A stretch of 17,521 nucleotides of DNA from Hypholoma sublateritium FD-334 SS-4 (Eukaryota; Basidiomycota; Agaricomycetes; Agaricales; Strophariaceae), in NCBI GenBank assembly GCA_000827495.1, contig KN817741.1, positions 13,645 through 31,165 on the forward strand, given 5' to 3'. The translations under genes and the position numbers were made by a program. Position 1 is the stretch's first letter. Each line of letters starts with the position of its first letter. Of this stretch, positions 1-11,824 are shown in pieces. The notes beneath the pieces are model-generated. The model saw only the letters and a program-made list of their open reading frames with translations. It was not told the origin of the DNA and searched no databases.

Positions 1-403
1 TATATGCCTTGCAAAATTGATCTCCTGGACTCCTGGTACCCTGTGACATCTTAACTTTATTTCTATTGCAAATTATTCTTCAGAAAACTGCTTCTAAAAT
101 TGATTTTCTCTTCACATTATATTTCAAATTTATCTTCTCAACATTTTATTTCCTATGAACTTCTTTTTATTTTATTTTCCTACTTATATTTATATTGTGT
201 TGGCCACTTAGACCCCTTTAACAGCCCATATTAAGGGGTCTAAGAGAGGGGGTGGGGGGGTACACTGAAGTGTCTTTCCAGGTGCTCGATTAAGTACGGC
301 GCAGGGAATTTATGTAGCAGAGTCATTTGTAGTATGTACATTACCTAATGTAGTGCGATATCTCTGTCATCTCTGCACTCAGTCTGAACAATCACTATCT
401 TCC
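1..403. other. AT-rich gene-free left flank
   Basis: No gene can be supported here. The first ~200 bases are AT-rich with long T runs and no convincing reading frame. A hairpin lies at 207-244, followed by a G-rich tract at about 245-260 and a perfect palindrome at 337-352 (TACATTA, CC, TAATGTA). A TGTTGG at 198-203, the usual first bases of many copia-type LTRs, just precedes the hairpin, so a decayed LTR is possible, but no second LTR or target duplication is visible. Bases ~353-403 are pyrimidine-rich and probably the 5' leader of the UBX gene that follows. Confidence 0.5.
207..244. repeat. 14-bp inverted repeat (hairpin) next to a G-rich tract
   Basis: The left arm (207-221, CTTAGACCCCTTTAA) pairs with the right arm (231-244, TTAAGGGGTCTAAG) with a single bulged T, leaving a 9-base loop. 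A run of almost pure purine, mostly G, follows directly. The arms are seen in the sequence. A role as an LTR edge, a terminator or a G-quadruplex-adjacent structure is inference. Confidence 0.7.
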
Positions 404-1416
404 ATGGCCTCAACACCCCAGCCCTCGTCTTCGTCGCTCCCTGCCGCTCCACCGGTATCACAACCAGCGCAGTCGCTAGAGCCAACCGATTTCAAGCTAT
501 TCAAGTCACCCACGACGTTTGCCGCGCCTGGTGAGAGTGTGGACGGAGGGCAGCCTGCATCGTGAACTCAACGAGCCCCCTCAGCTGTGCTCCCTGACGA
601 ATACTTCACGCCGACCGCAGCCGACCTGAAGGCCGCGCAATCAACGCTCGCCGCGCGTACACAGGCCCTCGTCAACGCCCCGCTGCAGCTGCGCACAGCC
701 CGCGAAGCGGAGACAAAGGCGAAGCGCGATCGATGGCCTCAGGTGCATTTGCTCCATTTCGTCTAGGAAGCGCGCGCGCTCATCATACCGTCGCCGCAGA
801 CCAACATCCGTATCAAGTTCACAGACCGTACGCAGCTGGAGAAGTCCTTCCCGTCGACGAACAAGATTAGAGCGGTGTATGCATTTGTGCGCAGCTGCCT
901 GCGGGAGGACGTCAAGCCTATCAAGTTTATCCTCTGTACGTCCACCCAGCGTTCGTAGGTGCTTTGTTGATCCCGTCTACCTACAGATCAGCCTCCAAAG
1001 CGCGATCTGAAGGTGTCGGATCCGACTGTGCGCGATCTCACACTGTCCGAGCTGCAACTCTCTCCGTCTTCCGTATTGCTACTACGATTCGAGGATGAGG
1101 CGCTGAACCGTACGTCCTTGACAAAATAGTTGGGTGACGGATGATCTTCATGATGAATGTCTGCCAGATGTTGATGTTCCCGCCCCGCTCTCGGAGTTCG
1201 TCCTCAGCCAAGCTATCGACCTTCCACAGCCCGTCTCTACTCCCGATCTACCACCGACAAGCAGCTCGAAACCTTCACAAAACAAGCCTGTCTCATCGTC
1301 CTCGGGAGAAGCGAAGATACCCAAGTGGCTTAAACTCGGAAACAGTACGTTGCCTCCTGTAGAAAATGCTCTGAGCCTATCATTGACTGATGCGCATCTT
1401 TGTTACAGAGAAATGA
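404..1416 (+). CDS. UBX4: UBX-domain protein, Ubx4/TUG (ASPSCR1) type, six exons
   Basis: Proteins of this family are adaptors that bind the AAA ATPase Cdc48/p97 through the UBX domain. Exons: 404-530, 585-742, 800-935, 987-1109, 1168-1344, 1409-1416, giving 242 residues. The introns are 54, 57, 51, 58 and 64 bp. In-frame stops at 563 (TGA) and 764 (TAG) fall inside introns 1 and 2, so the gene is not broken. The UBX fold spans about residues 96-180 (start near TNIRIKFTDRTQLEKSF, then VYAFVRSCLRED and KFILYQPPKRDL), and the tail ends KIPKWLKLGNKK, typical of this subgroup. The start at 404 has a CT-rich leader. No N-terminal TUG ubiquitin-like domain is seen: either this lineage lacks it or an upstream exon was missed. 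The last coding exon is only 8 bases. It converges on UBA4, with 75 bp between stops. Confidence 0.85.
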
Positions 1417-1491
1417 GACCGTGATCAGAGGTACATGTGTAATACAAGGTGTATGATTATACGTAGAGGTTCTCTTTTATACCTTCATCGT

Positions 1492-2996
1492 CTAATAAAT
1501 CGGAAATTCCGGATCGATCTGCGAGGACCATGCGCGCAGCCCACCGATAACATCTTTAATAATGGTGCCGCTGCTATTTTGTCTGAGTGCATGTGCAGCA
1601 AGTTGAGAATCGTTCCCCAGTCGGCAGACGATATATAAATCACCGCTATTGGCATTGTCCGAGATGATTTTTTCGGGGCATGATAGAATATTTTTGAGCG
1701 GGACATCTACAGAGGCAGTGAGCTTTCGTATTTCATATAGAATTAATGTTATATGCTCACTCTCTGATCCTGGAAGTTTGCAGATTCCGTACTCTATCGA
1801 CGGGCGCACGTCGATTATTTTGAACGGTTTTCCAGAGCTAATGGTGTCTTGTAGATCCTGCGGAAAGTCGATTTTAGCGAGAATAGGGGATATAGTATTC
1901 GAGCATATACTTTTGGCAATACACGATGGCCTGTACCTCCTGGTAGCAATCCCTGCTCTAGCCAGTTGGGATTCGGACCGCCGCAGAACTGCACGTAATC
2001 CGTGCTTGTGACAGACGCGAGCTGGCCTGTGGGGCTGCTGCACGCAGGGCAGGTGGGCTTGCGCGCGCGCAATTTGATGCTCCGGAAAGGAGGTGTCCCC
2101 AGAGCCGCAAAAAGGAGAAGCATCGGCGTAGGATCTGTCCCAGTCATGTACTAAGTAGAGCAAAGCACAGGGGAGGGTGAAAGCGCACCATTCACGCCTA
2201 CGATGATTTTGATCGTCTCGAGCGCCTGCATGTTCCCGATGATTCCGGTCACGGCGCCGAGGATACCTAACTCCTCGCACGTTCCGACTGCGGCACGCGG
2301 GGGTGGTACGGGGTACAGACAGCGATAGCACGGGCCCTGCGCGCCAAGGTTGTAGACGCACATCTGGCCCTCGAGCTTCTGCGCGGCGCCGCTTACGAGT
2401 GGCTTCCCGAGCGCGACGGCCGCGTCTGAGAGGAGGTAGCGCGTCGGCATGTTGTCCGTGCAGTCCAGAATGATGTCGTACGGCTGCAGGAGCGCGATCG
2501 CGTTTTCGGGCGTTAGTGCGGTGGTGTGGACATCGATCGTCAGCTCGGCATTCACCCTGGGCGCGCTGTGAGTATGGATTTCGGACAGTGAGGTTGGGTG
2601 GCGCACCGTCTAAGTGCAAGTGCGGCCGATTCGGCCTTGTACATGCCCACTGTCTCTTCGTTGTGTAGGATCTGGCGCTGCAGATTGGAGAGCTCGACGC
2701 GGTCATGGTCGATGATCGCCAAACGGCCTAGAGAACATATTCCGTCAAAAAGACACATTCCAGTAAGCACATAGGACATACCGACACCCGCCGCGCCGAG
2801 GTACTGCAAAGCGGGGCAGCCGAGACCCCCAGCGCCAACGACCGCGACGGACGCGGCGCGCAGCCTGAGCTGGCCTTTGGTTATTATTATGGACGAGCTG
2901 GTAAATAGCAGACTAGATATTCATACCCGGCAGGCCAAAGCCATCGATGATCATCTGGCGGCCATAGCGCTGGTAGTCGTGTAGTGGGAGGGACAT
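1492..2996 (-). CDS. UBA4: Uba4/MOCS3-like E1 adenylyltransferase-sulfurtransferase
   Basis: This enzyme adenylates and thiocarboxylates the ubiquitin-like Urm1 for tRNA wobble-uridine thiolation and urmylation; in species that make molybdopterin it also acts on the small MPT-synthase subunit. Exons: 2996-2927, 2874-2782, 2727-2607, 2556-2189, 2134-1911, 1857-1761, 1706-1492, giving 395 residues. The introns are 50-54 bp. Visible motifs: N-terminal [17 protein letters not shown], nucleotide-binding GAGGLG near residue 40, [19 protein letters not shown], the zinc pairs CYRC (171-174) and CPAC (246-249), the E1 cysteine in TCEELG (Cys188), and a C-terminal rhodanese domain (about 293-395) with its persulfide cysteine in CRLGNDSQ (Cys352). 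All expected catalytic residues are present. The frame stays open upstream to an ATG at 3044, adding 16 residues (MVENAKRRL...), so the true start is uncertain. It is divergent from APC10. Confidence 0.92.
1494..1499 (+). terminator. Candidate poly(A) signal AATAAA of the UBX gene
   Basis: AATAAA occurs 78 bp after the UBX stop codon. It overlaps the antisense stop codon of UBA4 (1492-1494), so the 3' ends of the two convergent transcripts probably overlap. The match is exact; its use is inferred. Confidence 0.4.
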
Positions 2997-3042
2997 AGGA
3001 AGAGTAATCGCGTTATGTAATCTGCGCTTTGCATTCTCCACC
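2997..3042. promoter_or_regulatory. Very short divergent promoter region, UBA4/APC10
   Basis: Only 46 bp separate the UBA4 ATG at 2996 (minus) from the APC10 ATG at 3043 (plus). No TATA box is visible. Core promoter elements must therefore extend into the opposite gene's first exon, and the 5' untranslated regions probably overlap. If UBA4 instead starts at 3044, the two start codons share the CATG at 3042-3045. Confidence 0.5.
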
Positions 3043-3842
3043 ATGTCAATGAGTCTGCACCCGCCATCGGAGGACGGCGCGCTCCTGGTTCATCCCGTTA
3101 GGCTCCTCCCCGATCTGCCCTGGCCCGACATCTCCTTCCGCGCAAAGTGGTCCGTGTCGTCCTTCAAGTTCGGCTTTGGCGCTGAATGTCTCCTCGATGG
3201 CGATCCCGACACCTTTTGGCAGTATGTCGGCGCTCCTTCCATGTAATTCATACAGCTTACCCCTCGTCAGCTCCGACGGGCCACAGCCGCATTTCATAAC
3301 CATCGAATTTCCACGAAAGATGGCCATCCAGGCGAGCACAGTTTCTACCGCTCTGCCTTTTGTTGCTCATTCAAACCCAGAAAATTAGCATCCAGCTCAA
3401 CTTTCCGCTAGACGATTCGTATACCCCGTCCACCCTCGCTATACGCGCCGGAACAGGCCCTAGCGATCTGCAAGACGTCCGCGTTATTACACTGGACAAA
3501 CCTGTAGGCTGGATCACGTTCGACGTCTCGTCGGAGCCGAATGAAAACGGAGATGGCCTGTAGGTGTTCCCTGTTCGCGTATATGGTGTCTAATCTTCCT
3601 TCGACGCCAGGAACCCAGTCTATGCGTATGTACTACAACTGATCGTCGCTGCAAACCATATGAGTGGCAAAGACACCCATGTTCGAGGTCTGCGCATTCT
3701 CGGCCCTCTTGAGTGCGTATTTCTTCCTTGCACAAAACACCGGACTAGGTCTTGATCAAGCCCAAGGGACCGCAACGTCCTCGGAGAGGACCCCTTCGCA
3801 TTCAAATCACCGGAATATACAAGGTTCGAAACGATTCGGTAA
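3043..3842 (+). CDS. APC10: Anaphase-promoting complex subunit 10 (APC10/DOC1)
   Basis: APC10 is the DOC-domain processivity subunit of the APC/C ubiquitin ligase; with the co-activator it forms the D-box receptor. Exons: 3043-3221, 3271-3331, 3381-3559, 3611-3712, 3761-3842, giving 200 residues, a normal family length. The introns are 48-51 bp, and intron 2 appears to be a GC-AG intron. Visible DOC motifs: WSVSSFKFGFGAECLLDGDP, FW-H-SDGPQPHFITIEF, YTPSTLAIRAGTG, VYAYVLQLIVAANHMSGKDT and HVRGLRILGP. The protein ends ...RFETIR, the C-terminal Ile-Arg tail that in this family docks on a Cdc27/APC3 TPR. Most APC10 proteins have Gln where His is predicted after FW (exon 1-2 junction). A second in-frame ATG lies two codons downstream. 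It converges on the DDT-PHD gene, 102 bp between stops. Confidence 0.93.
3332..3380 (+). other. GC-AG intron in APC10
   Basis: Joining CAG (ending at 3331) to AAA (from 3381) restores the family sequence ...MAIQ|KISIQLNF in frame. The excised 49 bp begin GCGAGC and end CCCAG. It is the same length as APC10 intron 1. No GT lies at the required place; the nearest alternative, GT at 3341, would leave a 40-bp intron and add three residues (AST). Minor GC donors are known in fungi and need a strong flanking match; here the exon end CAG fits. Confidence 0.65.
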
Positions 3843-3914
3843 CACGGGGCTGTCCATGTATTGTACCGATCCACAACATGTATATTAACCAATAAGTCAA
3901 GATTGTATATTACA

Positions 3915-3920
3915 TTTATT
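3915..3920 (-). terminator. Candidate poly(A) signal AATAAA of the DDT-PHD gene
   Basis: On the minus strand AATAAA lies about 25 bp past the stop of the DDT-WHIM-PHD gene (stop 3947-3945). The position suits a fungal poly(A) signal; use is inferred. Confidence 0.4.
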
Positions 3921-3944
3921 AAATAACATGTTCAACCTTTACTA

Positions 3945-6900
3945 TTACCGCCCGAGAGGGGGTTGATACGACGATGTAGGATGATGTTTAAATTGGGTCG
4001 ACGGGTAGTGTTGTTCTGGATATCTGCCAAAGGACGGCTGCAGAGGGTCTGGGTTTCGGACCATGTCTTGGCTTTCTACGGGAGCAGTTCTATAATTTGA
4101 GCTGGGTTGCGTTGTAACGCCGTTATACGCTGTAGGATAGCCTGCATTTTGGGTTGTAGGCATGTTCCACCCAGGGACGGATGGCTATTCATTAATTACA
4201 TTTAGTGAAATAAAGTTACAATGCAAAAGTATACGCACTGAAGGCTTGTAGGATGAGGGTACATCTGGCCGGTATTGTTGTGGGTGTTGTACGTATTGTT
4301 GAGCTGAATTATGGTAAGGTTGGTGGTGATTTGAATGATCGTAGGCGTAACGTGGGTCTACATGTGCCTTCTGCGTGTTTGCCGAGAACCCATGTGCCGC
4401 TGGTTGGTAATGACTGAAGGAAATAGCAGACTGAGAGGTAGCATCCCGGGCATGGGAGGAGGAAGGATAAGGGGCCGATCCTTGGTAACCTCCCTGTGGA
4501 GGTAGATGTCCACCATTTGGTGGCCGCACGTAGTAGCTTTGCTGAGTCGTGTCTCTATATGGCGACGTGTACTGGGAGCCTGAAGAGCGACCTTCAACGG
4601 GGATATGCATGGTAGATGTAGATTGATAAGATCGGTAGGGTTGCATCTGAGGCACAATATGATTCTGCGACACCGATGGATGCTGGGTGGCAGGGAGATT
4701 ATATTCCCGACGTCCGTCTTGTTGCGCAGCACGGCAGGACCAACAAATGAACTCAACCGAGTCCCAATTTCGAAGCGGGCGACCTGCAGCCTTGTCGGCG
4801 CGGTCGTGGCATTGAATATGCTGCCATCTAGAGCAACGACCACACGACATCATGGGCGTACCATCATCCTATTGTAGATCAGAATGTTGTGGAGATCGAC
4901 GAAGAGAGGAAGCGGGTTGAACTAACTATATTGATACCACGACGGTGGCATATTTCGCAAGCGAGTTCCCAATCTTCACCTGCAGGTGTCCTAGTGCCAC
5001 TCTGTGCTCTAGGCTTGGCGCTCGCCCTAGGTGCACGTTTGTCTGTACCGGCAGAGTGTTTAAATTTGATTTTGGACAAATCAGATTGGACTTCAGCAGG
5101 CGGCGACTGGGATTGTGGTTCTAGACTGCTGCAGGAAAGAAATTTGAACAAATTAGTCGCGGATAAAAGAAATTGACATACGCAGTGCTTTTTGCCTTTC
5201 TCGACGCCTCCCTAGCTTCGCGCTCTTCCCTTCTTTGTTCTCTGGCCTTTTCACGCCTTAGCCGTTCAGCCTCCTCTTTCTGCTGGCGAGCTTCTAAACG
5301 ACGGGCACGACTCATTTTTTCCTCCTCTTCCTGTTTTATTTTTGCAGCCAGACGTGCTTCTTCGCGCTCACTTTCTCTAATCGCGAGGCGCGACGATTTC
5401 TTCCTGTGGATGAGGGCCTCTTCAATTTCGCGTTTACGCTCGATTTCCTAATGCATAGCGATAAGCAGCAGCAGGAAAATCGTTGGAGAGGACATACCCT
5501 CAATTCATGGGTAACAAATGGCACGATCTCGTTCGCTAAGACTTTATACAAAGCCTTTTCGGTGTAATGAGTGGCTTTCTCAAAGCGGTCCGCAATGTGT
5601 TCCCATTCTTGGAGAGTTACACAGATCTTGAAGTCGGAAAGTGAGTTCAGGTTTCAGCGGAATATTTAACTAATTTGTTTACCGTTTCCCATTCAACAAA
5701 GTTGTCGGGAGATTCCAGCGGTACCTCTGGCGCCTTCTCTGGCTCTTCGGATGGCGTCTCGACACCATTTGTCTGACCAACTGCATTCTTGGAGAATTTT
5801 CCATTTTGGACAACTGACGTGGAGTTCTCCGCGCCGTCGTCGCTGAGTTCAGTAAGATCACTAATAGACTCCTCGTCGCTTTCTAAGCCCGTTCTGGCAG
5901 CAATAGATTTGGAGCTCTGAGTCTTGGAGCGCCTTCCTTCGTTCAACCATTCATCGGGGATAGGCTGCCATTCTTCTTCTTCTTGGGGACCTCGCAATCG
6001 AGCGCTCGCTCGGGTTCCAAGTGGACGTGGAGGCGCTGATGACGAAGCACTTTTCGCGGGTGTCGCTCGCGTAGCCGTCCGTCGTGTAGCTCTGGTGGGT
6101 CTACTGTTGCTCGAACTTGCCTGGCGATTCAGTTCTGCTAGCTCTTTGGCTTGTATGTCGAGTTTGAGCTTTGCCTGGTCCTTAGCTGCGCGGCTATGCC
6201 GGCCGGAAGGCGTCGGAGGCGTCGGAGGAGAAACGTTGAGGCGGACTCGCTTTGCAGGAGTAGCACTGACTTTGTTGTCGGGCTTATTTGCCTGCATCTT
6301 TTCGGGAGCTCTTTTCCGTTTTAAGGCCTTGGGTCTCGAAGCTTTCGGGCGTACGCGTTGTATCCAAAGGCGGTCGCCTGGACAGATGAATTACCTCCCT
6401 TTGAGTATATACATAAGACAATACGAGGGAATACATACCGCCAATGAACCAATACGCATTGCGTTTGCTGTCATAGCCGATAGGCTCGATACGCTAGCGA
6501 AGGGATCAGAGTCGAGTTGCTGTGCTGAATAAAACAAAGTAACTGACCCATGATGCCGTGTCGTCGTCACTCTTCATTATGGTCCTTAGGCGGTTGGGGT
6601 TTTGGAATTGCCACTCGGCTAGGGTGTGTATGGTCTCGAGTTTGACGAGAAGAGGAAGATCAAACCAATCAATTGGCTTTTCCGGCTCCGCGTCGTCGCC
6701 TGCCTCGGATTCTCCGCCTTTTGATGTTTGTCGGGTTCCTGCTACGCTCGATTGGCGAGAACGCGTGTCGTCCGGTTGCACAGACGCGGCAATAACTTGA
6801 GAACCAGGTTCCGCGGATTCCGGTGCTTCTTGAGGAGCTGAGGGAGCGTATTCGGTGTCGACTTCGTCGTTGTTGACTGAGTTGGGGACGCTGAGCTGAT

Positions 6901-7433
6901 TCTCTAAGGGCGCCGGGTCTCCTTCGTGGTTGGCGAGACGATTCGAGTCGCGAGCTTCCAGACCCATGGGGTTTGTAAGAGGATCCCGCTTGATGTACTG
7001 CTTTCGAAGGGCGTTTTGCCAATTGTCAACACTGTGTGCATGGTCGTGAGTTAGATGTGAACAGGCACAAAATGTGAGGATACCACATACGAGACTTTGC
7101 GATCATAAGACAGGCTGTAGAGCAGTTTTTGCATAATGCGCGAGATAACGCCTGTTGTTTGATATAATAGGTCCTTTTCAATATCCTGTATGGCAGATAT
7201 AAGATGATTAGCTATGCAATGTGTGCAAGGTTGATGAAACGCACAGCTATGGCAACGTCGTCCATAGAGAACAGCTGGGCAAAAGTGCAGAAGAATTGGC
7301 AGAACGCTGCCCATCGCCATTGTCTCCTCAAAAGCACGAGATCGTCGTAGTTAAGATCGTTCTCGGGCGGTGGTGGGAAAGCAGTGGGCGCCGAAAGTAG
7401 GTTTGACGCGCGGGTGGAAGAACGGCGAGGCAT
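3945..7433 (-). CDS. DDT-WHIM-PHD chromatin protein (ISWI-accessory-like)
   Basis: Ten exons: 7433-7245, 7185-7091, 7031-6548, 6493-6439, 6377-5683, 5626-5498, 5447-5182, 5128-4927, 4868-4239, 4184-3945, giving 994 residues; introns are 50-61 bp. Order of parts: a DDT-like helical region (about 28-110, around LRRQWRWAAFCQFFCTFAQL), an acidic Ser-rich linker, a WHIM region (about 217-285: WFDLPLLVKLETIHTLAEWQ, then RIEPIGYDSKRNAYWFIGGD and RLWIQR), a basic nuclear-type stretch with KRKR, a long charged coiled coil (about 549-637), a C4HC3 PHD finger (about 693-750: ACEIC..., SCGRCSRWQHIQCHD, FICWSC), and a low-complexity tail rich in Gln, Ser, Tyr, Pro and His. DDT plus WHIM is the signature of ISWI-partner subunits (WSTF, RSF1, BPTF-like), so nucleosome remodelling or histone-tail reading is inferred. 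The intron at 5181-5129 ends in a NAGNAG acceptor that may vary the protein by one residue. Confidence 0.85.
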
Positions 7434-7619
7434 GCGGGAAATTTATTTGTACGTTTGTTTCAGGGCGCAAAGGCGCCGGGGTATTGTAATAGGATTACTG
7501 AGAGACAAGGCGGGGGAAGATGCGGACAGCGAAGGCAAAGGGCTACAGACTTGAATGACCAGAGAGAGGACAGACACAACAAAACATTTCCTTGTCATCA
7601 GTCTTATATATTACATAAT

Positions 7620-8690
7620 TCACACTTTGTTCCCACACAATTCCTTTGCCAGAAATTGCGCTGCCTCTGCGACCATCTCCGGCGTGCACGCATGGCCCAC
7701 GCCCTTCTGCACGACCACCTTCTTCACTCCAGACCCACCCACAACCAGGCCCCCCACAAACCTCTCGCTTGCCACCCACGGCACTAATGTGTCGTCTTCC
7801 CCGGATAGCACAAGGATCTTCTTTCCCAAAAATGGATTCGTATCCTCCTCTGAGCTGTAATTCTGCGAAACCGGATCGAAAGTCTTGACATATTGAATGA
7901 AGCTAGCCGGCAAGTATGGGGCGGCGAAAGCGATGTTGCTCGTCTTCGCTCGACGTTTGATGAGTTCCAAATAGTCCGGACAGCCTATAATGGGTATTCC
8001 GACTTGGATTCTAGGATCTTTACAAGGGTGATCAAAATTCAATAGTTCCAGCTATATATTGGTAGCCCACCTTGCGATAACGCTATCCATGTAGAATGCC
8101 CTCCCAGACTAATGCCAACCACCCCCCATGCACTGATTTCGGATTCGTTATTTGGAAAGAGATAAGCTGGCAAGAAATCAACGAGGAATGATATGTCCTT
8201 CGCGGTTCCCACTGCAGTCAAACGGTCGTCAGCCTGTGGACGATCTCAGATTGAAATCCTGTCAACCTTGGATGGAATACATATCCACGCTAATCATATC
8301 TATTAGATTACACCAATGGCTGACACAATTAGGGTCGCTCACCCATGTCGTTCGTTTGGTTCCGTTTCGGTCCATGTATTGTTGTCCTTGGCCTTGAGCA
8401 GTCGAATCCCATGATTGCGATGATCCTGGACATCACGACTCATTAGTGCTCGCAATAAGATAGGCAAACATAAGAAGCACAAATGCGACGACGTATAAAT
8501 TGCGATTGAGTTCACTGCCGGAATTTGCTGTCTTCACCAAGGTTCTAGCCAACAAGTCGACATCGTTGGCTGATCCTGTTCGACCATGGAGGAGGAAGGC
8601 TACTGCAACTGAGGGTCCGTGTATATCTGCACTCTTGTATACAGCTGTCCGTATACCACCTATATTGACAATTTCTTTGACAACGGGCAT
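7620..8690 (-). CDS. Alpha/beta hydrolase of unknown substrate
   Basis: Exons: 8690-8481, 8425-8343, 8289-8267 (only 23 bases), 8211-8071, 8017-7620, giving 284 residues; introns are 53-55 bp. A complete alpha/beta-hydrolase set can be read: an oxyanion-type LLHGRTGS near residue 35, a DHRNHG turn after strand 4, the nucleophile elbow GISLGG (Ser140), an acid in GEDDTLVPW (probably Asp228) and the histidine in GVGHACTP (His261). There is no signal peptide or membrane segment, so a cytosolic esterase, lipase or peptidase-like role is likely; the substrate cannot be named. The start at 8690 (MPVVKEIVNIGG) was chosen because the upstream in-frame ATG at 8759 would add an unlike, Cys/His-rich stretch. 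It lies in tandem with DBP2 upstream (155 bp gap) and the DDT-PHD gene downstream (186 bp gap). Confidence 0.8.
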
Positions 8691-8845
8691 GATAAAACAA
8701 TAGAGACAGTCGTCAGAGAAAGGACGGTGCTTGGGAGAATTACAAGAGTGCTTAGTCAATTAAGAAATGGGACGTCTATAAATAAGCTAAAGTAAGAACT
8801 GCCGGCAACAAGGAACATTCTATGGCCAAGTCATGGTATACCTGT

Positions 8846-11604
<2,759 letters not shown>

Positions 11605-11732
11605 TATGTTTTGAATTGATGGAAGGGGCAGAAAGGAAAGTCGTTGGCAAACGCCGACGAAAACTCTTTTTCCTTCAGGAATACAAATAAGTACAAATAC
11701 GTGCTGCCACCGCGCACATCGAACTCCGACAC

Positions 11733-11741
11733 TTTTATATA
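11733..11741 (-). promoter_or_regulatory. Candidate TATA box of DBP2
   Basis: The minus strand reads TATATAAAA about 130 bp upstream of the DBP2 ATG, in the 220-bp gap between the GTPase stop and the DBP2 start. A CCAAT lies just upstream of it on the same strand (11750-11746). Sequence matches are exact; function is inferred. Confidence 0.4.
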
Positions 11742-11824
11742 AATAATTGGTTACAAGTGTCCGCTGTCTGGCAATTGTCTGGTCGCCGAACTCCCTGATA
11801 AATCTAATAAAAATCCAAGTAAAA

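Noticed and set aside
563..766. UBX gene as a pseudogene with two in-frame stops
   Set aside because: Both stops (TGA 563, TAG 764) fall in 54- and 57-bp introns with good splice sites, and removal restores conserved family sequence.
1492..2706. A single 404-codon minus-strand protein
   Set aside because: Only its last part (rhodanese) is native; upstream it reads UBA4 exons in the wrong frame. Splicing seven exons gives the full E1-rhodanese protein.
5924..6532. A 202-codon plus-strand gene
   Set aside because: It is the antisense shadow of the Ser/Arg-rich exon of the DDT-WHIM-PHD gene and resembles no family.
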